Notes: generated by a model not told the origin, from the letters alone. DNA of 64,000 bases from a bacterium (GCA_017467605.1 JAFUSQ010000007.1:1-64000), one strand, 5' to 3'; counted from the stretch's first letter, positions 55,213 through 62,327 are shown. Numbers and translations are program-made.

Positions 55213-55333
55213 AGTTTAAATATATATCTTATACTTTAAAACCTCCATAAAAGATGGCTTAAATAATTAAAGGCTCGTTTATGGATAAACATTGAGCCAT
55301 ATCCTAATATAAAAATGTAAATAAGGAGGTCAA
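55213..55333. promoter_or_regulatory. Divergent P9/R9 control region
   Basis: An inverted repeat GTTTAT-GG-ATAAAC (55277-55290) is nested in an outer GGCTC/GAGCC repeat (55272-55298). No consensus -35 for P9 was found. AAGGAGG stands before the P9 ATG. Confidence 0.5.
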
Positions 55334-56209
55334 ATGAAAAAATGTTTTGTTAAAAATGTTCCTCCCCAGAGGGGGAGGTTAGATGGGGTACAATCAATTT
55401 GTCATTCTGGACATGATTCAGAATCTATTAAAAAACAGACCCTGAAACGAGTTCAGGGTGACAAAAACATTCAACCTCTCCGTAGGGGAGAGGTCGCCGT
55501 TGTTAACGAGCTTTGCGAGATATACAACGGCGGGAGAGGGTGTCAACCCGTTAGGGATAAAAAGTTTGATTTTTGTCGCCCCCTTTCCCCTACCTCTTCT
55601 CCCGCAGGGCGAGGGGAAAAGAAGGCGGGATTCACTCTCGCAGAAATCCTCATAACACTTGGTGTTATCGGTGTGGTCGCAGCAATGACAATTCCAAATT
55701 TGATAAGTAATTATCAGAAAAAACAGTATTATGCAGGTTTTATGAAGGCAAGGACTTTAATTGAAAATGCTGTAAGAAGTTATGAAGATGAAGGTTTACC
55801 ACCTTGTGATAATATTGTAGGTATGGGGTGTTTTATTGAATATCTTCCAAATGTTTTAAAAGGAGAAATGATTTCAAATTCTAATGCTTTAGAAAATTAT
55901 AAATTAAAATTTTTAAACGGAGATGAAACAGGTTATGAGGAAGAGTATAATCCGGATTTTCATCGGATTTTTGTTACTGTTGACGGAATAATGTACTGGT
56001 ATTCTTCTAGTGATGATTTAATATATGTTGATATTAATGGTATCAATAATAAACCAAATACATTTGGGCGAGATGTTTTTCAATTTGAGATATCTAATAA
56101 TCCATTTCACGTGATTTGGTCTTCAAAGAATTATAATAATTGTAATGTTAAATCTGATGGAACTTCTTGTGCAAGCAAATTAATCGAAGAAGGCAAGATG
56201 AATTATTAG
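55334..56209 (+). CDS. Prepilin-type pseudopilin P9 with repeat-expanded leader
   Basis: A 291-residue frame. It starts MKKCFVKN behind a strong AAGGAGG, then about 85 residues of translated repeats, then KKAGFTLAEILITLGVIG with cleavage at G99/F100. The repeats are: a ctccccagagggggagg element, two facing TGTCATTCTGG/CCAG-type palindromes (55400-55426 and 55437-55463), and two GC-rich ctctcc..ggagagg elements. The mature part has TVDGIMYWY and YVDINGINNKPNTFGRDVFQFE. The clean native start and native KK-AGFTLAE end show that the repeats entered an ordinary leader. Confidence 0.9.
   Translation: MKKCFVKNVPPQRGRLDGVQSICHSGHDSESIKKQTLKRVQGDKNIQPLRRGEVAVVNELCEIYNGGRGCQPVRDKKFDFCRPLSPTSSPAGRGEKKAGFTLAEILITLGVIGVVAAMTIPNLISNYQKKQYYAGFMKARTLIENAVRSYEDEGLPPCDNIVGMGCFIEYLPNVLKGEMISNSNALENYKLKFLNGDETGYEEEYNPDFHRIFVTVDGIMYWYSSSDDLIYVDINGINNKPNTFGRDVFQFEISNNPFHVIWSSKNYNNCNVKSDGTSCASKLIEEGKMNY
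55355..55620 (+). repeat. Repeat cluster inside P9 leader
   Basis: Two convergent copies of the CTGAA/TTCAG palindrome (55400-55426, 55437-55463) flanked by ctccccagagggggagg and cctctccgtaggggagagg elements, a gccgttgttaacgag..acaacggcggg element and ctcttctcccgcagggcgagggg. All are in frame and stop-free. Confidence 0.85.
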
Positions 56210-56219
56210 TGATTTTCTA

Positions 56220-56271
56220 ATGACATAATATTATCCCTGTGATACAATTAAGGCAAAAGAGGGACAAAATT
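56220..56271 (+). promoter_or_regulatory. Promoter of the LeuC-family gene
   Basis: ATGACA (56220-56225), 17 bp, TACAAT (56243-56248), then AGAGGG eight nt before ATG 56272. Confidence 0.6.
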
Positions 56272-57513
56272 ATGGGACAAACTTTAGTTGAAAAAATAAT
56301 ATCAAATCATGCCGGCAAATCTGTCAAAGCAGGTGAACTTGTAATTTCAAAAGTTGATGTGTGCGCAGTGCAAGACGGCACAGGGCCTTTGACGGTTCAG
56401 GAATTCAAAAAACTCGGTAAGGACAAATTAAATAATCCCGAAAGAACAATTCTTTTTATAGATCACGCATCGCCAAGTCCCAAAAAAGAATTATCTAATA
56501 TGCACACAACTTTACGAGAATTTTCTCGTGATTATGGCGCGGTATTATCTGAAGTCGGTTCAGGGGTTTGCCATCAAAGACTTGTAGAAACTTTTGTTAA
56601 TCCCGGAGAAGTTTTAGTCGGGGCTGATTCTCATACTTGTACATCAGGTGCTTTGGGTGCGTTTGCAACGGGTATGGGTTCAACTGATGTTGCGGTGGCA
56701 ATGGCGCTTGGCAAAACTTGGTTAAAAGTTCCTCAAACTTTTAAAATTGTTGTTAACGGGAAATTTCAAGAAGGTATTTGCTCTAAAGATTTGATGCTTC
56801 ATTTGATTGGAATGATTGGGGCTGACGGTGCAACTTATAAAGCTTTGGAATTTTGCGGTGTAACTATTGATAATATGTGTATGGCAGAGCGTTTTACACT
56901 TGCGAATATGGCAGTTGAAGCAGGTGCTAAGTGCGGTTTGTTTGTTGCAGACAGTAAAACTAAGGAATATTTAGAATCTCGCGGTAGAGGAGATAAATTT
57001 GTTCAAATTCTTCCTGATTCTGATGCCGTTTATGAAAGAGTTATAGAAATTGATGCTTCAAAAATCGAACATACTGTATCATGTCCGCATACTGTTGATA
57101 ATACTAAACTTGCTAAGGATTTAAATAATGTAAAGGTTCAGCAGGTTTATGTCGGAACATGTACAAACGGCAGAATTGAAGATATGCGTACTGTTGCAAA
57201 GATTTTAAAAGGTAAAAAAGTTCATGAAGGTGTCAGAATGTTAATTTGTCCTGCTTCTCGTGAAATTTATAAACAAGCTCTGCAGGAAGGATTATTAGAA
57301 ACCTTTATTGATGCGAATGCAACGATTTTACCTCCGGGTTGCGGACCTTGCGTGGGAATTCATGCCGGAATTCTTGCAGATGATGAAGTTTGTTTGACTA
57401 CACAAAATCGAAATTTCCAAGGCCGTCTCGGTAATACCAAAGGCTATATTTATCTTGCATCACCGTATGTTGCAGCATATACCGCACTAAGAGGCTATAT
57501 TTGTAATGAGTAA
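56272..57513 (+). CDS. leuC: 3-isopropylmalate dehydratase large subunit family (LeuC/HacA)
   Basis: A 413-residue aconitase-superfamily large subunit. The 4Fe-4S cysteines are seen in VGTCTNGR and PPGCGPCVG; substrate motifs VGADSHTCTSGALGAFATGMGSTD and TGPLTVQEF are clear. Length fits the shorter archaeal-type LeuC/homoaconitase class. No small subunit (leuD) or leuA/leuB is adjacent, so leucine biosynthesis is likely but the homoaconitase or methylmalate alternatives cannot be excluded. Start chosen by ribosome site; an upstream GTG at 56239 lies in the promoter. Confidence 0.85.
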   Translation: MGQTLVEKIISNHAGKSVKAGELVISKVDVCAVQDGTGPLTVQEFKKLGKDKLNNPERTILFIDHASPSPKKELSNMHTTLREFSRDYGAVLSEVGSGVCHQRLVETFVNPGEVLVGADSHTCTSGALGAFATGMGSTDVAVAMALGKTWLKVPQTFKIVVNGKFQEGICSKDLMLHLIGMIGADGATYKALEFCGVTIDNMCMAERFTLANMAVEAGAKCGLFVADSKTKEYLESRGRGDKFVQILPDSDAVYERVIEIDASKIEHTVSCPHTVDNTKLAKDLNNVKVQQVYVGTCTNGRIEDMRTVAKILKGKKVHEGVRMLICPASREIYKQALQEGLLETFIDANATILPPGCGPCVGIHAGILADDEVCLTTQNRNFQGRLGNTKGYIYLASPYVAAYTALRGYICNE

Positions 57514-57577
57514 ATAGTAATGTGTTGGGCAAGTATGCCCAACTTACATTGCTAAAACTTTATTTAGCTTCAAAATT

Positions 57578-57739
57578 TTACCCCTCAGGAATATACATAG
57601 GATTTTTGGTGAGAATTTCGCGAGTGTGCTCGTAACAACAGCTTTTTTTTGTGAGACGTTGATATTCTCTTACAATGTTGATAATGTCATCTGTTGTTAA
57701 TCTTATTAATCTTCTTTGACCTTCGATAATTTTTGCCAT
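57578..57739 (-). CDS. Small conserved-looking protein, 53 residues
   Basis: A minus-strand frame MAKIIEGQRRLIRL.. to ..KNPMYIPEG with AGGCGGGAATT before the ATG. It has a helical, charged N-terminal half (TTDDIINIVREYQRL) and a CC-Y-E-H motif. Reading frame, ribosome site and position between two transcription units support a real gene. Function unknown. Confidence 0.6.
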   Translation of the reverse strand: MAKIIEGQRRLIRLTTDDIINIVREYQRLTKKSCCYEHTREILTKNPMYIPEG

Positions 57740-57836
57740 AATTCCCGCCTTTCTTTTCTTTTTTTTTCGGCAGGAATTTTGTGGGTCTTTAATTTATCAT
57801 ATCTTATATGTAGTAGAATATTTTCAAATTAAAAGA

Positions 57837-57864
57837 AAAACAGGAAAGTTAAATTTCCTGTTTT
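57837..57864 (-). terminator. Terminator of the 504-residue gene
   Basis: AAAACAGGAAA / TTTCCTGTTTT 11-bp stem with a six-base loop, followed on the minus strand by TTCTTTT. Confidence 0.85.
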
Positions 57865-57871
57865 ATCTTTC

Positions 57872-59386
57872 TTATTGAACTATTTGTAGTGTAACATTTG
57901 TATATCCGTCTGCTTGAAGTTGTTGTTTAAGATTTTCAAGTTGAGCCTGTTGTTTTGTTGATGGGCTAAAACTTACTCCTGATGATATTCCTGTGTATGT
58001 TTTGCCATTGACTGTTGCGGTTGGATATTTACCCGGTTTGACTGTTACTTGAACAGGTTTGCCTTTTAGGTCTTTTGAACTGTCCTGTTTTGTTTTTGTC
58101 GTTGATTGGGTATTGTTTTGACCGTCGACAGCTTCTTTGTGTGTTTTGCCTTTGTTATCAATCCAACTGCCGTCTTTCATTACCATTTTGACATCTTTTA
58201 GCGGTTTATATGTGCCGTCTTTTTGTAATTGATAGTGAGTTTTTGTTTTTTCGTCGTAGAATATTCCTTTTCTGAATGTTTCGCGGTATCCTTCTTGGGC
58301 TGCTTTATTTGCATTGTATTGTGTATTACCGGCTTGGGTTTTTGTTGACATTGCTTTTCCGGTTGCGCTATTTGGACCTTTTGCATCTGATTGTTCGCCA
58401 AGAATATTTGTTTTAATCCAATCCATTGTCGGTAAATCCAGTTTGTCTACTTGTACTGTGCCTTGCGCACCTTTCTTGAATGAACCGTCTGCGTTAAATA
58501 CGCTTGGATTTTTCTTGATTACTTCTTGTGTTAATTGGTTTATTTGTTGAGCATTTAGTGTTCCGCCCATTTTACTTTTTAGAATATGTTGTGTTACGAC
58601 AACTTGAGCATTGCTTTGATGTTTTTGTGCACTTTCGGCTTCAACCTTTTTGATGTCAGTTGCACTATGTTCGTAGTTATTGCCGTTGCCTTGTGCTCTG
58701 TACCAGCCTTGCGGGCTTGCTGAGCGGCTTGCACCTGAGCCTTTGCCTGCTGCTGATGCGGAGCCTCCTCCGCCTTGGGCTTTGCCGCCACCGTCATCTT
58801 GAACCTTGCCGCCGGCGTCGTCTTGAACTTTACCTCCATCATCATTTTCTTTTGCCGGTGTGCCTTGTGTTTCTTTTGTGTTGCTTTCTCCAAGTTTTTT
58901 GCACATTTCATCATATGATAAGTGGTCTCCGACAAGTTTTCCGTTTTTATCGGTTGCACTGTATGTTCCGTCTCCGTTTTGAATTATTTGGAAGCCGTGT
59001 CCTGAGAATAATTTTTCTAAACGTTGGAGGTCAGTCATTGAGCTTGTATTGTTATTGTTTTGAATTGTTTGATTTTGAACATTACCGGCTTTATTTTTCT
59101 TGCCGAATCCAAGCCAATCTCCAAGTAATTGGAAACCTTTGACTAACATTGTTCCAATTCCAAATCCGGTCAAAAATGAACCCATAAAGCGTTCAAATCC
59201 TGATGGTTTTGGTGGTGGCGGAAATCCGCCCATGTCCCAATTACCATATCCTCCGCCATAATTATTTGTTTGTTGAATTATGACAGTTTGCTGCGTTCTA
59301 CCTCCTCTCGGTGCCCGAATCTGTGGCGCGTGGGGTTGAACGTACTTCATATGGTAGGCATTACTTGCTCCATGAATGTTGACCAT
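57872..59386 (-). CDS. Low-complexity hypothetical protein, 504 residues
   Basis: Not recognised. Asn/Gly/Gln-rich. The N-terminus is Pro/Gln/Gly-rich (GGYGNWDMGGFPPPPKPS), then one hydrophobic or amphipathic stretch about 65-90 (FERFMGSFLTGFGIGTMLVKGFQLLGDW), a NGDGTYSATDKNGKLVGD segment echoed later by KDGTYKPLKDV and KDGSWIDNKGKTHKE, a Gly/Asp-rich repeat KVQDDAGGKVQDDGGGKAQGGGG, and an Asn/Gln/Lys-rich C-terminal half. The KDG-type units resemble short extracellular repeats. The base composition of the coding strand is more GC-rich in the Gly repeats. No signal peptide seen. Confidence 0.65.
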   Translation of the reverse strand: MVNIHGASNAYHMKYVQPHAPQIRAPRGGRTQQTVIIQQTNNYGGGYGNWDMGGFPPPPKPSGFERFMGSFLTGFGIGTMLVKGFQLLGDWLGFGKKNKAGNVQNQTIQNNNNTSSMTDLQRLEKLFSGHGFQIIQNGDGTYSATDKNGKLVGDHLSYDEMCKKLGESNTKETQGTPAKENDDGGKVQDDAGGKVQDDGGGKAQGGGGSASAAGKGSGASRSASPQGWYRAQGNGNNYEHSATDIKKVEAESAQKHQSNAQVVVTQHILKSKMGGTLNAQQINQLTQEVIKKNPSVFNADGSFKKGAQGTVQVDKLDLPTMDWIKTNILGEQSDAKGPNSATGKAMSTKTQAGNTQYNANKAAQEGYRETFRKGIFYDEKTKTHYQLQKDGTYKPLKDVKMVMKDGSWIDNKGKTHKEAVDGQNNTQSTTKTKQDSSKDLKGKPVQVTVKPGKYPTATVNGKTYTGISSGVSFSPSTKQQAQLENLKQQLQADGYTNVTLQIVQ

Positions 59387-59820
59387 AGCTCTGTCCTCTT
59401 TTTAGTATCTTATATATATAAAGTATATACAAATTACATAATTTCACATGGTCGAATTTTTTGTAACATTTCTTAATAAACTACTATCCCCCTGAACTCG
59501 TTTCAGGTTCAAAATTGAACAGATGCTGAAACAAGTTCAGCATGACATATTGGGCTTAGCGGACACAAACTATGTCACCCTGAATTTATTTCAGGGTCTA
59601 AATTGAAATAGGTGCTGAAACAAGTTCAGCATGACAATTATGGCTTTGAATGACACACCATGTCACCCTGAATTTATTTCAGGGTCTAAATTGAAATAGG
59701 TGCTGAACCAAGTTCTGCATGATAGAATGTATGTCACCCTGAACTTGGTTTAAGGTTTAAATGTAAAATATTTGTCATTCCGAACTTGTTTCGGAATCTG
59801 TTATAAATTATGATATATAT
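59387..59820. repeat. Dense array of CTGAA/TTCAG palindromic repeats
   Basis: No gene. From 59489 onward alternate plus and minus copies of the TGTCACCCTGAAC..TTTCAGGGTCT element occur: about 59490, 59521-59546 (minus), 59574-59600, 59611-59637 (minus), 59661-59687, 59699-59732 (decayed) and 59733-59757, then 59774-59800. Neighbouring copies face each other and could form large hairpins. The segment 59542-59611 is repeated exactly at 60141-60210. The spacing is irregular, unlike CRISPR. Confidence 0.85.
59542..59611 (+). repeat. 70-bp direct repeat, left copy
   Basis: Identical over 70 bp, by eye, to 60141-60210: atgacatattgggcttagcg .. attgaaatag. The two copies bracket the GIY-YIG gene, 599 bp apart. 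Confidence 0.9.
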
Positions 59821-60144
59821 ATGCAGAAACAATATTATGTTTATATCTTAACCAATTATAATAATACAACTTTTTATATAGGTGTTACGGATAATTTATT
59901 AAGACGTTTGCATGAGCATAAAAATAAAATTACTAAGGGGTTTAGTGCAAAATATAATCTAAATAAACTTATTTATTTTGAATGTACAAATTTTATTGAA
60001 GATGCTTTGAATAGGGAGAAGCAACTAAAAAATTGGCATCGGGATTGGAAATTGAATTTAGTAAAATCAACTAACCCTGATTTTAAAGATTTGGGTCCTG
60101 AGATAGGTTATGTCGAAATAGATTCTGAAACAAGTTCAGAATGA
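59821..60144 (+). CDS. GIY-YIG nuclease-like protein in repeat array
   Basis: A 107-residue GIY-YIG domain protein (UPF0213-like). YVYIL (6-10), FYIGVTDNLLRRLHEHK (18-34) with the catalytic Tyr/Arg pattern, and Glu66 in NREKQLKNW as the metal-binding acid. The C-terminal residues DSETSSE and the stop codon are encoded by a gattctgaaacaagttcagaatgac copy of the flanking palindromic repeat (60121-60145). Single-domain GIY-YIG proteins often have no known role. Here its burial in repeats and flanking direct repeats suggest mobility. No ribosome site precedes the ATG at 59821. Confidence 0.85.
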   Translation: MQKQYYVYILTNYNNTTFYIGVTDNLLRRLHEHKNKITKGFSAKYNLNKLIYFECTNFIEDALNREKQLKNWHRDWKLNLVKSTNPDFKDLGPEIGYVEIDSETSSE

Positions 60145-60210
60145 CATATTGGGCTTAGCGGACACAAACTATGTCACCCTGAATTTATTTCAGGGTCTAA
60201 ATTGAAATAG
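60141..60210 (+). repeat. 70-bp direct repeat, right copy
   Basis: Identical to 59542-59611. It begins within the last four bases of the GIY-YIG gene. The palindromic copy after it is interrupted at about 60220 by an insertion (tacgactcgcttcgctcgca .. gcctgttcgaactt) before the element resumes at about 60286. Confidence 0.88.
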
Positions 60211-60335
60211 ATGCTGAAACTACGACTCGCTTCGCTCGCATGCATACAGTCTCACAAGGCTCACTCCGTTGCGCCTGTTCGAACTTGTAAAGTTCAGAAT
60301 GACATATTTTTAGTTCGGAATGACAGTTCTAAAAA

Positions 60336-60363
60336 CAAGAGAAGAACGGTTGTTCTTCTCTTG
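60336..60363 (-). terminator. P10 terminator
   Basis: CAAGAGAAGAAC (60336-60347), four-base loop, GTTCTTCTCTTG (60352-60363). On the minus strand the stem is followed by TTTTTAG. It lies 28 bp after the P10 stop. Confidence 0.85.
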
Positions 60364-60391
60364 CATTATCCTAAATTCTTTAGGTTATTAA

Positions 60392-61144
60392 CTATTTAGA
60401 TGTAGTTAATACATATTTAGCTGCAGCAGATGCAGGTTCAACAGTAGCATCGTGGAATACGATTGGGAAGATGTCTGTCATGTGGTTTGCATCATTTTTA
60501 ACTGCACAAGGTTCTTGAACTTTTAACAAGTTAGCTGCAGTGTTTTTAGTATCATCTGTACAAGTAACTTCTTTGTTTGGTAATGTTGCACCGTTTACGT
60601 CGATAAAGCCGACACAATCTTTTAATGCTCCTGAATCACCGATAACAGCATCTGTTAATTGAGTACCGATAGGCAATTCACAAGCTTTTGCATCTTTGTA
60701 GAATGCAACAATTGAACCGTCAGCCAATGTATAAGCTAAGTAATCTCCAACATCTTTTAAAGTTTTAGAAGATACGAAGGCATAAGCTGCTTCTGTACCG
60801 TTGTTGTTACGTTTGATATTTGACGGAGCACCAACGTAAGTTTGACCTGTTAATGTACCGTTCAAAATAGCACAGAATGTCATTGTTGATTCAGGGTGTT
60901 CAGCTGCTGCAGTAGCTACTGTAGCGTTACAAGCTGCTGATGTACCTGCATAGTCAAAGTCATATTGTGCTTGTGACATCAAACCAGCTTGGTTCAATGT
61001 AGAAATTGATTTTTTAAATTGTGATCTAAACTTAGCACCATTTGTGTTAGCAATCAATGTAGGAATAGTCATAGCAGCAACTACACCAATAATACCTAAA
61101 GTAATCAATACTTCTGCCAAAGTAAAACCGAATCTTTTTGTCAT
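60392..61144 (-). CDS. Prepilin-type pseudopilin P10, orphan without HTH regulator
   Basis: A 250-residue pseudopilin with a minimal leader MTKRFG, cleavage G6/F7, FTLAEVLITLGIIG, then FRSQFKKSISTLNQAG, LADGSIVAF, FIDVNGATLPNKEVTC and a C-terminal DATVEPASAAAKYVLTTSK. AAAGGTG ribosome site. It belongs to the P2/P3/P4/P5 class. It has no divergent regulator and no expanded leader, and its own promoter and terminator are strong. Ala-rich with many GCT/GCA codons. It may be the main, constitutively expressed member. Confidence 0.94.
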   Translation of the reverse strand: MTKRFGFTLAEVLITLGIIGVVAAMTIPTLIANTNGAKFRSQFKKSISTLNQAGLMSQAQYDFDYAGTSAACNATVATAAAEHPESTMTFCAILNGTLTGQTYVGAPSNIKRNNNGTEAAYAFVSSKTLKDVGDYLAYTLADGSIVAFYKDAKACELPIGTQLTDAVIGDSGALKDCVGFIDVNGATLPNKEVTCTDDTKNTAANLLKVQEPCAVKNDANHMTDIFPIVFHDATVEPASAAAKYVLTTSK

Positions 61145-61201
61145 AATCTTTTCACCTTTCTTTTAATAGATTAACTATAACATACGCTTTACATACCGAT
61201 T

Positions 61202-61230
61202 ATATTACTCTTTTTTCTCATGTCTGTCAA
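61202..61230 (-). promoter_or_regulatory. P10 promoter
   Basis: Minus strand: TTGACA (61225-61230), 17 bp, TAATAT (61202-61207). The same geometry as P2, P4, P6 and P8 but with no palindrome over the -10 box. Confidence 0.75.
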
Positions 61231-61700
61231 CCATTTGAATGATTTTTTGAAAAGTAACGGGGAATCGGCCCCCCTTTGTTTATAGTGTCACCCTGAACTC
61301 GTTTCAGGGTCTGTATTGAATAGATGCTGAAACAAGTTCAGCATGACATTCTCACCGTCACCCTGAACTCCTTTCAGGGTCTATGCAAATTTTTTTATTC
61401 CGTATTTAAGATGCTTTTCTTTTTCAATTTAGTTTCCTCATATAAGTCGACATGTATACTAAACCCAAATAATTCTAAAAGGTTACATTAATTTTTAAAA
61501 ATCTAATACTTTTGGGTTAGTTTTTTGTAATCAAATTTATGAAATGCTTAGTTCTATTGGCTTTTAGAATTTGTTAATTATTGTTAAAATTTTGTTTTTA
61601 TTAATTTTCATATTAAGTTTTGTTAATTCTTTAGTATTAATATATAAGGGCAAAGTGCACAAATTTTGTGCACTTTGCCCTCAATTCTTATTCATAATTA
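61231..61700. repeat. Intergenic region with palindromic repeats and 35-bp palindrome
   Basis: No gene. Three CTGAA/TTCAG elements at 61286-61312 (plus), 61322-61348 (minus) and 61356-61382 (plus). Then about 260 bp of AT-rich DNA with no recognisable feature. At 61647-61681 a perfect palindrome AGGGCAAAGTGCACAAA-T-TTTGTGCACTTTGCCCT lies 20 bp after the gene ending at 61701; it lacks a T-run. Confidence 0.75.
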
Positions 61701-62327
61701 TTAGTTCAAAAAGCTCATGCCGGTTCCAAAAATACTACTAAATAGATTTCCTTGATTTTGGTTTACTCTATTGTTGTAATTGTTGCCTGATTCAGAGTTA
61801 CTTTGAGCCATTTGCATAAAGTTAAGCATGTTGTTTGTCATACTATTGTTTATGCCATTTAATAGATTTATGTAATTTATTCGGTTTTTCATCTCTTGTG
61901 TATAAAGCTCATCTTGTTTTGTCAAAAGTTCATTACTCAATGAAGCAACAGCTTTTGCTTTATTGTCGGTGATTTTACTCAAATTATCCATAAATATTGA
62001 ATTATCCAGATTCCCAAATCTTGATGCAATATCATTTTTTAAATCAGTTTCCATTGGAGTGTAAATGTTTTCGATTTGGTCAATTCCTTTTTGTTTGTAA
62101 GCTTTAAGTTCATTTTGCCATGCTTTTTTTGTAGAATTTGAAATATTAAATAAATTTTTTACTGAGGAATTCAGATTTTTCTGAATGTTATCATATAGTG
62201 CTTTTTCTGATTTGCTCATGTTGTATTGGCTATCTATATAATCACCATCTTTTTTAGAAGTAACTACTGTTCTTCCATTAATGGTGACACTTCCTCCTGA
62301 ATAGTTTGGTTTTGAACTTTTTCCCAT
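61701..62327 (-). CDS. Hypothetical helical protein, 208 residues
   Basis: Not recognised. Begins MGKSSKPNYSGGSVTINGRTVVTSKKDGDY, then a long helical region rich in Asn, Lys and Ser (SEKALYDNIQKNLNSSVKNLFNIS), and an Asn-rich end GNLFSSIFGTGMSFLN. The Gly/Ser start plus helical body recalls some virion-associated proteins, but nothing phage-like is near. Start ATG 62327 follows AAAGGA; a TTG at 62348 lacks one. Confidence 0.6.
   Translation of the reverse strand: MGKSSKPNYSGGSVTINGRTVVTSKKDGDYIDSQYNMSKSEKALYDNIQKNLNSSVKNLFNISNSTKKAWQNELKAYKQKGIDQIENIYTPMETDLKNDIASRFGNLDNSIFMDNLSKITDNKAKAVASLSNELLTKQDELYTQEMKNRINYINLLNGINNSMTNNMLNFMQMAQSNSESGNNYNNRVNQNQGNLFSSIFGTGMSFLN

Noticed and set aside
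58660-59142. 160-codon frame antisense to the low-complexity gene
   Set aside because: It is a shadow of the Gly/Asp/Lys-rich repeats on the opposite strand, giving an implausible Leu/Cys/Arg-rich product.
59489-59800. Possible CRISPR array
   Set aside because: Units alternate orientation, differ in sequence and have irregular spacing; no cas gene is near.
61701-62327. Phage structural protein or prophage remnant
   Set aside because: Only a vague compositional resemblance; no phage gene nearby.
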